From: an uncultured Chloroflexales bacterium
GTDB lineage: Bacteria > Chloroflexota > Chloroflexia > Chloroflexales > Chloroflexaceae
Direction of reading: 5' to 3'
DNA length: 41,019 bases
Assembly (NCBI GenBank): GCA_937918935.1
Contig: CAKZSI010000014.1
Coordinates: 1 to 41,019 of the forward strand
Below the pieces are notes generated by a model, which saw only the letters and a list, made by a program, of their open reading frames with translations, was not told where the DNA came from and searched no databases. Numbering within the stretch: the first letter of the stretch is position 1; each line of letters opens with the position of its first letter. This document shows, piece by piece, positions 1 to 7,656 of this stretch. Both the position numbers and the translations under genes were made by a program.

Positions 1-126
1 TTTGCACATCTCGACTGCTTGCAGGACGAACTCGAAGCCGTGCTTGCGACCTACACTCCCGAGCGACTGCAATCACTCAGTGGCTACCCCTACCTGGTGC
101 AGACCGAGCTTGCGATGACCTCCTAG
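1..126 (+). CDS. C-terminal tail of an unidentified protein, possibly a transposase (5' end outside window)
   Basis: The first reading frame is open from base 1 to a TAG at 124-126 and gives 41 residues ending in ELAMTS, with an ordinary helix-forming composition (LQDELEAVLATYTPERLQ). The style resembles the end of an IS630-like DDE transposase, but no catalytic residue lies in the visible part, so this is a weak guess. The stop falls almost exactly where the frame of the next, truncated gene begins to read like protein. That fits an element inserted into, or recombined with, the downstream gene. Any other protein tail is equally possible from 41 residues. Confidence 0.35.
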   Translation, partial: FAHLDCLQDELEAVLATYTPERLQSLSGYPYLVQTELAMTS

Positions 127-128
127 GG

Positions 129-824
129 AATTGGTATTACACCTCGCGCCGGCTGCCCTACCCCCTGGTCGAGCAGATCCCCACGGTGCGGATGTTTGCC
201 TATGCCGAACCCGCGCCGGACATCATCACCCAGAAGCCCGCGGAGATCGCGGCCAGCGTCTTCAGTTACTTCAACATCCGCTACCTGATGCTCCACGGCG
301 CTGGTGGCGCCCTGCGTGATGGCTACCTCCAGACGATCGCAGCAGCAGCGGCTGGCGGCGCCAAACCTGAGCGCGAACGCTCCATGCTGGCCTCCTCCGA
401 TACGCGCAGCGCGTCGGGCCTGCTGCGGGCCACGGGGCCGTTTGAGCCGCCGGTAACCGGCTCGGTGCTGGCCTACCGCGTGGTCCCGCCGGACGATCCG
501 CTACCGTTTCTGGGAATCGGCGCCGGTTGGTCACCTCCACGGAAAACGCCTGCGGGCGTGGAGCGGTACATCACCGACGAAGCCGAGGTGCTGATTTACA
601 GCGCCCGCCCGCGGAAGGTGACGCTGGAACTGGACCTGACAAGCCCCGGCGCGGGCGCGCTTGAGGTGCGTGTGAACGGCGCGGATCGCCCGCCGCTGAC
701 GCTACCCGGCGGCAACTCGCGCCAGCGGTTCACCCTGGACATCGAGAGCGGCGCGACCCGGGTGCACCTGCGCCCGTCGGTGGCCGGGGCGCTGGTGGTA
801 CATGGGCTAGGATTAGAAAGCTAA
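129..824 (+). pseudogene. 5'-truncated membrane glycosyltransferase-like gene (C-terminal soluble domain only)
   Basis: From about base 129 the frame reads NWYYTSRRLPYPLVEQIP and continues through VFSYFNIRYLMLH to a stop at 822-824. The first ATG is at 186 and has no convincing ribosome binding site. The pattern 'YTSRR...P..IRYL.LH' followed by a beta-rich C-terminal domain is what I expect at the end of large PMT/ArnT-like or YfhO-like membrane proteins, where it follows a multi-spanning transmembrane region. Here that whole region is missing and is replaced by an unrelated reading frame that stops at 126. I infer a gene remnant cut at its 5' side. The family assignment is by general resemblance only. 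A short soluble protein made from the ATG at 186 (212 residues) cannot be excluded. Confidence 0.5.
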
Positions 825-922
825 TCGCTACCGTCTCAGGGGCGCGGAGGTGTATCATCTCCCCGCATCCCCTGTTGCGGTCGCGGCAGATGTGCGGCAA
901 CTCTCCCAGAGAGCAGGGGCGT

Positions 923-940
923 GGGGACACCGGTTTCCCC
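923..940. repeat. Dispersed purine-rich dyad, copy 1
   Basis: GGGGACACCGGTTTCCCC is a near-palindrome of the type GGGGAAACC.GGTTTCCCC. It recurs between genes at 13877-13895, 18456-18474, 29694-29710 and, more degenerate, at 22325-22343 and 30247-30264. It sits in the spacer between the truncated gene and the Nudix gene. Confidence 0.5.
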
Positions 941-956
941 ACCCTCCGCCCGCCAG

Positions 957-979
957 GCGCCGCGTGACGCACGCGGCGC
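957..979. terminator. Perfect 10-bp hairpin upstream of the Nudix gene
   Basis: GCGCCGCGTG and CACGCGGCGC are exact inverse complements separated by ACG. The stem is almost pure G+C and has no T-tract, so it may be a factor-assisted terminator for the upstream remnant or a REP-like structure. It lies 17 nt downstream of the dispersed dyad at 923-940. Confidence 0.5.
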
Positions 980-1066
980 ACAGAAGGCCGGTTCCCGGGA
1001 GGGCCTGTCCTTCCCAGACCATCCCGTGGGAAGCATACCCGACGACCACGAAAGAGGAAACATAAC

Positions 1067-1609
1067 GTGGAACAATGGGTCGAACGCCATGAGGTATTTC
1101 GGGGTCGCTTCATCACCGTGTTCACCGGCACGGTGATGATCGCCAATGGACAGACAGCCCGGCGGGACGTGATGGAGCATATCGGCGGGGTGGCAGTCGT
1201 GCCGATCCATGCAGACAAGGTGCTGCTGGTGCGGCAGTACCGCATTGCCGCGGGCCGGGAGATGCTGGAATTGCCAGCGGGCCTGTTGCATCCAGGAGAG
1301 GCCCCGGAGGACGCGGCAGCCCGCGAACTGGCCGAAGAAACAGGCTATCGCGCCGGGCAGCTTATTCCACTGGCAAGCTACTATACGTCGCCGGGCTACA
1401 CGAATGAACGCACCCACATCTTTCTGGGCCTTGACCTGACCCCCACCGCTGGAACAGCCGATTGGGACGAACTCTTGCATCCCGAAGAACTGCCCCTGGA
1501 GGGATTACAGCAGGCCCTGCTCGAAGGGTCGTTCAGTGATGGAAAAACGATGATTGGCCTGTCACTGGCGCTGGCCTGGCTGACGCAACACGGCAAGACC
1601 GGGACGTAG
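1067..1609 (+). CDS. Nudix hydrolase, ADP-ribose pyrophosphatase type
   Basis: The product is a 180-residue cytoplasmic enzyme that should hydrolyse a nucleoside diphosphate linked to another group, most likely ADP-ribose or an ADP-sugar, to a nucleoside monophosphate and a phosphorylated moiety. The Nudix box lies at residues 72-94: G72, E78, then RELAEETG at 86-93, with the Mg-binding glutamates E87, E90 and E91. The strand HIGGVAVVPI before it and the motif SPGYTNERTHIF after it are typical of the ADPRase branch. The start is a GTG at 1067, chosen because AAAGAGG precedes it by about 10 nt and HEVFRGRF, the usual ADPRase N-terminus, follows at once. It appears monocistronic. ADP-ribose as substrate is inferred from the family. 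Confidence 0.9.
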   Translation: MEQWVERHEVFRGRFITVFTGTVMIANGQTARRDVMEHIGGVAVVPIHADKVLLVRQYRIAAGREMLELPAGLLHPGEAPEDAAARELAEETGYRAGQLIPLASYYTSPGYTNERTHIFLGLDLTPTAGTADWDELLHPEELPLEGLQQALLEGSFSDGKTMIGLSLALAWLTQHGKTGT

Positions 1610-1773
1610 AGCGCCAGCCGGAGAGGCGACAACACGGCGGCAAGCAGTAAGTCTGCACCTGGCGGCCGCAACCCTGCACCCATCACCCTGACCGGGCACT
1701 CTGAGGTCCAATCCAGACCGTGAGTGTGGTATGTTGTTCTTTAAGCCCCGGCGCAAGCCAGGTACGCCGGTCT

Positions 1774-1791
1774 CCACTCGTATACGAGTGG
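1774..1791. promoter_or_regulatory. 18-bp perfect palindrome, candidate operator
   Basis: CCACTCGTATACGAGTGG is its own reverse complement. It lies about 75 nt upstream of the promoter-like element at 1865 and 143 nt upstream of the anti-sigma-like gene. The central TATA and full symmetry fit a homodimeric repressor or activator site. A cruciform or RNA hairpin is the alternative. Confidence 0.45.
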
Positions 1792-1864
1792 GAGGCCCGC
1801 ACACCTGGACTGTGGGGTGACTCGGGACGTTTTACGCCAGGGCTGATTCTGAATTATGCCTGCC

Positions 1865-1902
1865 GGTATTTTTTCGGACTGCGCGCCCCTCTGTTTGCAT
1901 GA
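1865..1902 (+). promoter_or_regulatory. Shared two-part promoter-like element, copy A (anti-sigma/CHAT)
   Basis: GGTATTTTTT at 1865-1874 is followed by CTCTGTTTGCATGA from 1889, 24 nt from start to start. The two other copies (5613 and 9494) have 23 nt. Its position, 45 nt upstream of the ATG at 1934, and the helix-turn spacing of about 17 nt between GGTATT and CTCTGTT fit a -35/-10 pair of an alternative (ECF-type) sigma factor. This copy is the most divergent in the CACGTGA part. Confidence 0.5.
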
Positions 1903-1933
1903 TAATGACCTGTGCCGTAGCGCGAGGAAAGCT

Positions 1934-2533
1934 ATGCAGCAGATACCCTATGATGTTCTGGTGGACCTGGTTGAAGGGCGCCTCGCGGAGGCTGAGGCCA
2001 CGGCGCTCCGCGCCCGCATCGCCGCGGACCCCTCGGCGCAGGCCGAGGTAGCGGCGCTTACAGAGTTGCTGGCTCTGATGCGCGAGGACGACAGTGTTGA
2101 TGCACCGGAACATGTCATTCAGCGTGCACTCCGTCTGATGCCACGGGCGACGAACCGTCCGGCGGAGACACTGCGCCGGTTCATTGCCAGTCTGATTCAC
2201 GATAGCTGGCGCGCGCCGCAGCTTGCCATGGGTCTGCGCGCAGGCGAACGCTGGCCCCGTTCGCTGTTGCTGCGTGCAGCGGATTGTGAACTGGATTTGC
2301 AGATTACGCCCAGTGGCGAACAGTGGCAACTGGCAGGCCAGGTGCTCGGCCCCGAAGCATCGGGCACGGCCATCCTTAGCGGCCCCGCTGGCAACGTCAC
2401 TGCCCCGCTGAATGACCTGGGAGAGTTTGTCTTTCCACCACTGCAAACGGGCCGCTATACGCTGACGTTGCGACAAGATGACCTGGAGATCAACGTGCCC
2501 GAATTGGAGATCGGGCCAGAGATAGAAGAGTAG
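1934..2533 (+). CDS. Anti-sigma-factor-like protein with C-terminal beta domain, upstream partner of CHAT protease
   Basis: A 199-residue protein. Its N-terminal ~65 residues (YDVLVDLVEGRLAEAEATAL, then ARIAADP) resemble the helical anti-sigma fold found with ECF sigma factors ('L..Y..G.L...E...l...l..dp'), but the usual HxxxCxxC zinc site is absent. There is no transmembrane helix. Residues about 110-195 form an alternating, Gly- and Thr-containing beta-rich stretch (VLGPEASGTAILSGPAGNV; FPPLQTGRYTLTLRQ) like carboxypeptidase-regulatory or SpaA-type beta sandwiches. The start at 1934 is chosen because AGGAAA precedes it and the promoter-like element lies 45 nt upstream. The CHAT gene follows after about 100 nt, so the two are probably co-transcribed. 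The anti-sigma role is inferred, and no sigma factor gene is visible in the window. Confidence 0.55.
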   Translation: MQQIPYDVLVDLVEGRLAEAEATALRARIAADPSAQAEVAALTELLALMREDDSVDAPEHVIQRALRLMPRATNRPAETLRRFIASLIHDSWRAPQLAMGLRAGERWPRSLLLRAADCELDLQITPSGEQWQLAGQVLGPEASGTAILSGPAGNVTAPLNDLGEFVFPPLQTGRYTLTLRQDDLEINVPELEIGPEIEE

Positions 2534-2637
2534 GTCAGCGTCTGGAGCATGGCGACGGCAAGCCTGAGCAAACTGGTCGCCCCGGTTGCTCCAGATAGTT
2601 TCAACCTGGGGGAGAATAACGTCTGACAATACCGGCA

Positions 2638-5484
2638 TTGACGCTTCAGCAAGCAAATGCTCAGCACCTCGCCGAGCGCCTGGCCGGCGCCAGCGGCGAG
2701 GAACGTAACGCGCTGTTCCGCGCGCATGAGGCATTCCTCGACGCATCACTGGCCCACGCCTTGAAGGTGCTCTGCTATGCCACCTGGGCCAGTGACCCGC
2801 CGCGCGCCATTGGCGCCGCGGACGCCCTTGCCGATCTGGCCGCGCTGCGACCAGAGCCTGAAATCTGCGCCCTGGCCGAATGGACCGCCGGCATCGCCGA
2901 CCTGGTGCGAGGCGCTATGGAGACGGCAACTGGTCACCTCGATGCGGCAGCGGCGATGTTCACGCACCTCAATGACCACCACACCGCCACCAGTACCCAG
3001 ATAAGCAAGCTGATCGCCCTGGCTCTACTGGGGCGCTATGCCGAAGCAGTCGCCTGCGGCCTTCAGGCCCGCGACACCTTCCTGGCCCTGGGCGACGAAT
3101 GCGCCGCCGGGAAGGTCGAGCAGAATCTTGGCAATATCGCCTGGCGCCGCGACGATTACCGCGAGGCCGAACAGTTTCACCGGCTGGCACGTGAGCGTTT
3201 TGCCCGCGCCGGCGATGTGGAACTGCTGGTGGCGGCGGAGAATGCCCTGGCAATGGACCTGGCAGCGCAGTTCCGGCTGCATGAAGCTGCCGACCGTTAT
3301 GCCCATGCGCTCAAACGCGCCGAAGAAGCTGGCCTGGAACTGCGCCAGGCGGAAATCGAGGCCAACCTGGGCAATCTGGCCCTGGCGCAGGGCCGCTACG
3401 ATCAAGCCCTGGATTATCTGGAACGCTCGCGCCGGCGCTACGCCGCCCTGGGGATGCCCCACGAGTCGGCCTGTGCCGAACAGGAACTGGCTGAAGCGTA
3501 CCTCGACCTGAACATGGCCCCCGAGGCGGCGGCAATCTACGCCCGGATCACGCCAGTCTTCGCTGCACTGGGGATGCGTGCCGAGCAGGCCTGGGCACTG
3601 GCCCATTATGGGCAGGCCGCGGTGCTGCTCAGCCAGTACGATGACGCGCAGGCGCGCTTTGCCACTGCGCGCCAGTTGTTCCTGGAGGAAGGCAATACCC
3701 TGAGCGCGGCGCTGGTCACGTTGTTCGAGGCCCACCTGGCCTACCGGCGCGGCGAATATGTTGCCAGCCTCGAGCAGGCCAGGTCATGCGCCGCCGTCTT
3801 CGCGAGCGCCGGCAATTACGGGCGCGCCCTGCTGGCGCGCTGGCTGCAAGGCGAAGCCCTGCGCGCGCTAGGGCGCTACCATAAAGCCCGGGCCGTGCTG
3901 CTGGCCGTTGATCACGAAGCCGGGTGGCACAATGTGCCGCAGATCGCGCAACGAGCGCAGGCCAGCCTGGGGCTGCTCGCCGCTGCCACGGGCGATCGGG
4001 CGCAGGCAGAAGCCGCTCTGCGCCGTGCGGTCACCCTGATCGAAACCCTGCGGGCGCCGCTACCCTCCGAAGAACTGCGCACCGCCTTCGTGGCCGATAA
4101 GCTTGGCCCCTATGACGCTCTGATGCGCCTGTACCTTCAGGACACCCCGCCGCGCCCTGGCGAGGCCCTTGCCTGCGCGGAGGGCGCCCGGGCGCGAGCC
4201 CTGGCGGAGGTCATCGGGCGCGCGGTGCAGACCCTGGCCCATCCGCGCGATGCCTTCGAAGCCCGCCTGTTGAGCCAGATGAGCAGACTGCGCGAGGAGT
4301 TGAACTGGCTGTACACGCGCCTCAACCGCCTTGTTGCCACCGACGAGCCTTCACCCTCGTTTCAGGATAACCTCCAGGCCGCAATCCACGCCCGCGAAGT
4401 TGCCATTCTCGACCTTAACCGGCAATTGCACCTCCGGGGTGGAATGGCGCCCGGCGCCGTCGCGCCCTTCGATCTCTCCGCTCTGCAACAGGCCCTCGGC
4501 GCTGATACGGCGCTGGTGGAGTATCATAGTCTCGATGGCCAGATCATCGCCTTCATTGTCACTGATACCACGGTTGAGGCGGTGCAGGAACTTGGCAGCG
4601 AGGGCCAGGTGGAGACCCTGGTGGCCCGGCTCCGCTTCCAGATCGAAGCGCCCCGGCGGGGCATCGCCATCGATTCAGCCCACGGCGAGCAGGCGCTGCG
4701 CCGGGTGCGCCACTATCTCGAACGGCTGCACTGCCTGCTGCTCGCTCCCCTGGAATCCCGCCTGGGCGCACGCCGCCTCGTCATTGCGCCGCACCGGGCC
4801 CTGCACTACGTGCCGTTCCATGCCCTCTACGACGGTACACACTATGTCATTGAGCACCGCGAGGTGTGTACCGTGCCGAGCGCCGCCGTGCTCCAGCACT
4901 GCCTGACCCGCCCGCGACACGCATATGAGCGAGCGGTGCTGGTGGGGTATGCCGACCAGCGCGCTCCCCGCGTGCGCGACGAGGTGCGCTCCCTTGCCCC
5001 CCTCTTCCCACAGAGCGTCGTCCTGCTGGACCACGGGGCCCACAGCGCAGAAGTGCGCCGCCATGCGCCAGATGCCGATGTGCTGCATCTGGCCTGCCAC
5101 GGGGTCTTTCGCCCCGATAACCCGTTGTTCTCGGCCCTGCATCTGGCTGATGGCCGATTTACCACTCGTGACGCCTATGGCCTCACCCTGCAGTGCGAAC
5201 TGGTCACCCTGAGCGCCTGCGAGACGGGGGTGAGCACCATCGCGCCCGGCGATGAATTGATCGGCCTGTCCCGCGGTTTCTTTGCCGCGGGCGCGCCAGG
5301 CCTGCTTGTCAGCCTCTGGACAGTTGATGACGCCAGCACCGCCGACCTGATGCGCCACTTCTACCTCCATCTGCGCATGGGCGGCGCACCCGCCGCCGCC
5401 CTGCGCAGCGCCCAGCGCGCCCTGCTGGCAAGGCGCCCCCATCCGTTCTTCTGGGCAGCCTTTGTCCTGATGGGCCGCTGGTAA
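2638..5484 (+). CDS. TPR-CHAT caspase-like protease
   Basis: A 948-residue protein. Residues from about 20 to 480 are a chain of tetratricopeptide-type helical repeats (AKVEQNLGNIAWRRDDYREA; ANLGNLALAQGRYDQALDYL), a protein-binding scaffold. The C-terminal ~340 residues are a CHAT domain (caspase fold). The catalytic histidine is H821 in HLACHG and the catalytic cysteine C861 in LSACETG, followed by the usual GDELIGLSRGFF and FFWAAFVLMG tail. CHAT proteases cleave partner proteins when the repeats sense a ligand. The substrate here is unknown, but the secreted subtilase gene and the anti-sigma-like gene flanking it are candidates for one pathway. The TTG at 2638 is 23 nt from GGGGGAG (2608-2614). 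An in-frame CTG at 2623 has better spacing (8 nt) and may be the true start. Confidence 0.88.
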   Translation: MTLQQANAQHLAERLAGASGEERNALFRAHEAFLDASLAHALKVLCYATWASDPPRAIGAADALADLAALRPEPEICALAEWTAGIADLVRGAMETATGHLDAAAAMFTHLNDHHTATSTQISKLIALALLGRYAEAVACGLQARDTFLALGDECAAGKVEQNLGNIAWRRDDYREAEQFHRLARERFARAGDVELLVAAENALAMDLAAQFRLHEAADRYAHALKRAEEAGLELRQAEIEANLGNLALAQGRYDQALDYLERSRRRYAALGMPHESACAEQELAEAYLDLNMAPEAAAIYARITPVFAALGMRAEQAWALAHYGQAAVLLSQYDDAQARFATARQLFLEEGNTLSAALVTLFEAHLAYRRGEYVASLEQARSCAAVFASAGNYGRALLARWLQGEALRALGRYHKARAVLLAVDHEAGWHNVPQIAQRAQASLGLLAAATGDRAQAEAALRRAVTLIETLRAPLPSEELRTAFVADKLGPYDALMRLYLQDTPPRPGEALACAEGARARALAEVIGRAVQTLAHPRDAFEARLLSQMSRLREELNWLYTRLNRLVATDEPSPSFQDNLQAAIHAREVAILDLNRQLHLRGGMAPGAVAPFDLSALQQALGADTALVEYHSLDGQIIAFIVTDTTVEAVQELGSEGQVETLVARLRFQIEAPRRGIAIDSAHGEQALRRVRHYLERLHCLLLAPLESRLGARRLVIAPHRALHYVPFHALYDGTHYVIEHREVCTVPSAAVLQHCLTRPRHAYERAVLVGYADQRAPRVRDEVRSLAPLFPQSVVLLDHGAHSAEVRRHAPDADVLHLACHGVFRPDNPLFSALHLADGRFTTRDAYGLTLQCELVTLSACETGVSTIAPGDELIGLSRGFFAAGAPGLLVSLWTVDDASTADLMRHFYLHLRMGGAPAAALRSAQRALLARRPHPFFWAAFVLMGRW

Positions 5485-5540
5485 GACTTTTTCTCTCCCC
5501 TCCTCCCGACCCTCCGCGCCGCAAGGGCAGATCGTTGCAG

Positions 5541-5558
5541 AGGCAGTGGCCGCTGCCT
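5541..5558. terminator. Hairpin downstream of the CHAT gene
   Basis: AGGCAG and CTGCCT pair around a 6-nt loop, 57 nt after the CHAT stop codon. There is no T-tract. This is a weak terminator candidate separating the CHAT gene from the subtilase promoter region. Confidence 0.3.
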
Positions 5559-5612
5559 GCCACAACGACGGGGCAGCCGGCGCAGTACCGTCACCTTCGT
5601 CACAAACATGGA

Positions 5613-5649
5613 GGTATTTTTCCCCTCCCTGCGTGCTCTGTTCACGTGA
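5613..5649 (+). promoter_or_regulatory. Shared two-part promoter-like element, copy B (subtilase)
   Basis: GGTATTTTT at 5613 and CTCTGTTCACGTGAA from 5636 match copy C closely in sequence and exactly in spacing (23 nt start to start). The second half contains the perfect palindrome TTCACGTGAA. The subtilase ATG is 95 nt downstream, so the mRNA would carry a leader of roughly 85 nt. Confidence 0.55.
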
Positions 5650-5730
5650 ATCCCGGATGATGTTGAACCAGACTTGTATGCAAACGCGTGTCGCGTTGCA
5701 AGCAACTTCACGCTCAGAAAGGGAAGGTTT

Positions 5731-7101
5731 ATGCTCGAACCGAAGCGAGCATCGGCCTGGTTGCGCCTCAGCGTTATCGCCCTGGCATTGATCAGCCTGA
5801 TCTGGCCCTCGACCCTGACGGCCCAGACCGGCGCCTCGTCGGACGATACCGCTTATCTGCCCGATGAGATCGTGGTGAAACTGTTCAACGCCGCCGACCT
5901 CCGCGCCGTCGCGCGCGCCAATGGCCTCGACCCCGTGCCGCTGGATCGGTTTGGCTCGCGGCCTATCTTTCGTCTGCGCATCCTCGACGGAACCGATCCG
6001 CGCGTAAAAGCCAATGCCCTGCGCCCGGCCAACGGCTCGGGCGGCGATAGACGGGTGGAATACGCCGAGCCGAACTACCTGGCCGAGGCGCCGGAGGCGC
6101 GCCGCGGGCGTCCTTCCTGGGTCATCGGGGAGAATGTCGGCGGGTACGCGGCCCAGTGGGCGCCGCGGGCCATCAGGCTCGCCGAGGCGCACACTGTCAC
6201 CCGTGGCGCGGGGATGGTTGTCGCCGTGCTTGACACCGGCGTGGACCCGAGTCACCCGGCGCTCAGCGACCGGCTGCTGCCGGGGTTCGACTTTGTGGAT
6301 TTCGACAACGACCCACGTGAAGAAGGGCAGTACGGCATCAACCCGGGTTTTGGCCATGGCACTCACGTGGCCGGGCTGATCGCCCTCAGCGCGCCGGAGG
6401 CTCGGATTCTTCCCGTTCGAGTGCTGGACCCGGACGGCGCCGGGAATATCTGGGTGCTGGCCGAAGGGCTGCTCTATGCGGTCGAGCGGGGCGCCGACGG
6501 CCAACCCCTCAGCGGCGATGAAGCCCGGATCATTAACCTGAGCCTGGGCACGCTGCGCCGAACGAACCTGCTTGACGAGATCGTGGCTGAGGCGAGCTGC
6601 GCGAGCAGGGACGATGATGACGATGATGACGATGACGATGATGACAACCGTTGCGCGCGCACCGGCGGCGCGGTGGTGATCGCAGCGGCAGGCAACGAAG
6701 GGTCAACGCGGCGCTCATATCCAGCCGCCGAGAACGTGGCCGGGCTGCTGGCGGTTGCCGCGAGCGGACAGAATAACCGGCTGGCACCCTTCTCCTCATA
6801 CGGCGACTGGGTAGACATTGCCGCCCCGGGCGCCGAGATCGTCAGCACGGTGCCGGGAGGGGGCTATGGAACGTGGAGCGGCACCTCGATGGCCGCGCCC
6901 CTGGTTGCCGGCGCTGTAGCGCTGCTGCGCGCCGCCGAGCCTGGGCTGCGAGCGCAAGAGGCCGCCTCACGGCTGGTGGCAACCGCGACGCCACTCTGCG
7001 GCAACGGCCCGCCGCGACTCGACGCCGCCGCCGCTCTGGGTCTGGGCGGTTCAACCGGCGTATGCACGGCCCAGATCCCGCTGGTGCGATGGGGAGGATA
7101 A
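5731..7101 (+). CDS. Secreted subtilisin-like serine protease (S8) with poly-aspartate loop
   Basis: A 456-residue preproprotein. Residues 1-33 are a signal peptide (basic LEPKRASAWLR, then a hydrophobic core, possible cleavage after LTA). Residues about 40-110 are an I9-like propeptide (DEIVVKLFNAADL...). The S8 catalytic domain has D168 in VLDTGVDPSHP, H209 in GHGTHVAG, oxyanion N322 in AAGNEG and S386 in SGTSMAAPLVAG, so it should be active outside the membrane. Residues 294-305 are twelve consecutive aspartates encoded by GAC/GAT triplets (6610-6645), flanked by cysteines at 289 and 308. This could be a calcium-binding surface loop closed by a disulfide. The ATG at 5731 is preferred over 5674 because GGGAAGG lies 4-10 nt upstream and the signal peptide begins there. 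It shares the upstream element with the anti-sigma gene and the PIG-L operon. Confidence 0.93.
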   Translation: MLEPKRASAWLRLSVIALALISLIWPSTLTAQTGASSDDTAYLPDEIVVKLFNAADLRAVARANGLDPVPLDRFGSRPIFRLRILDGTDPRVKANALRPANGSGGDRRVEYAEPNYLAEAPEARRGRPSWVIGENVGGYAAQWAPRAIRLAEAHTVTRGAGMVVAVLDTGVDPSHPALSDRLLPGFDFVDFDNDPREEGQYGINPGFGHGTHVAGLIALSAPEARILPVRVLDPDGAGNIWVLAEGLLYAVERGADGQPLSGDEARIINLSLGTLRRTNLLDEIVAEASCASRDDDDDDDDDDDDNRCARTGGAVVIAAAGNEGSTRRSYPAAENVAGLLAVAASGQNNRLAPFSSYGDWVDIAAPGAEIVSTVPGGGYGTWSGTSMAAPLVAGAVALLRAAEPGLRAQEAASRLVATATPLCGNGPPRLDAAAALGLGGSTGVCTAQIPLVRWGG

Positions 7102-7260
7102 CAGGATCGAAGGTTAGCCAGGTCGCGCCATCCTCGGGAGAGATCAGCAAGACTATACTCGCGCGAACTCTTCCTGAGGCCAGGGACGAGGGGAAAGCGA
7201 ATTTGCCCTCCCTTGCCTGACCGCCTTATTAACCCGTCAGAGCTTACAAGGAGTGTCCGT

Positions 7261-7656
7261 ATGAACATCTATCCTATTCAACCCGGCCGCTACAAACGCA
7301 CCTACGCCACCCATCTTGCACCTGAGAGCGCGATAGTCGGATTCACGTCGCCGTCCGCCGCTCCGAGGATCGGTGATCTGCTCGCCGCTGAGGTGATCAG
7401 CGTGGGCAAACATACGATGATCGAGACGGAACACGGGGTGACTATGAACCTCTTTCCCGGCGATCGTCTTATCGGCGCCTTTGGCTACCGCTATGCCACC
7501 GATCAGTACGAAGGCGTCGTTCCGCAAACATGGGGCGAAACGTGCGATCTGTTGTCGGTGGGAGGCGTCTGCGGCGAGGTTCGTTCGGCTCATACTTCGA
7601 TGAGCGCACCCACCCGTCGAAGTCGCCTCTCCGGTTCTCATCGGTGCGGTGATTGA
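7261..7656 (+). CDS. Unidentified protein, probably 3'-truncated by a deletion
   Basis: A 131-residue product from an ATG at 7261 with AAGGAG 8 nt upstream. I do not recognise the family with certainty. It has a compact beta-rich start (MNIYPIQPGRYKRTYATHL; GDLLAAEVISVGKHTMIE; LFPGDRLIGAFGYRYATDQY) and a conserved-looking stretch DLLSVGGVCGEV at about 113-124. After that the sequence degrades into an Arg/Ser-rich tail (TRRSRLSGSHRCGD), which is exactly where the adjoining ABC transporter frame begins to read as protein. The natural reading is an N-terminal domain whose remainder was lost by a deletion joining it to the middle of the next gene. It overlaps that gene's GTG by 8 nt. Confidence 0.55.
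   Translation: MNIYPIQPGRYKRTYATHLAPESAIVGFTSPSAAPRIGDLLAAEVISVGKHTMIETEHGVTMNLFPGDRLIGAFGYRYATDQYEGVVPQTWGETCDLLSVGGVCGEVRSAHTSMSAPTRRSRLSGSHRCGD

Larger units (their letters stand above)
1610..1933. other. Intergenic region with a palindrome and a promoter-like element
   Basis: There is no credible gene in these 324 bases. They hold an 18-bp perfect palindrome (1774-1791) and the first copy of the GGTATTTTT/CTCTGTT element (1865-1902). A frame open from 1856 runs into the next gene, but the promoter-like element and the ribosome binding site at 1924-1930 argue that translation starts at 1934. Confidence 0.6.

Noticed and set aside
2638-5484. TPR-CHAT protease as the protease of a Craspase-type (gRAMP/Csx29) CRISPR system
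   Set aside because: No Cas7-11/gRAMP gene is present, the cas genes are type I-B and lie 25 kb away, and the CHAT gene has its own anti-sigma-like partner and promoter-like element.
4675-6504. Long open frame of 609 codons on the minus strand opposite CHAT and subtilase genes
   Set aside because: It is a GC-rich antisense shadow of two well-recognised genes, with no domain and low-complexity Arg/Gly/Gln composition.
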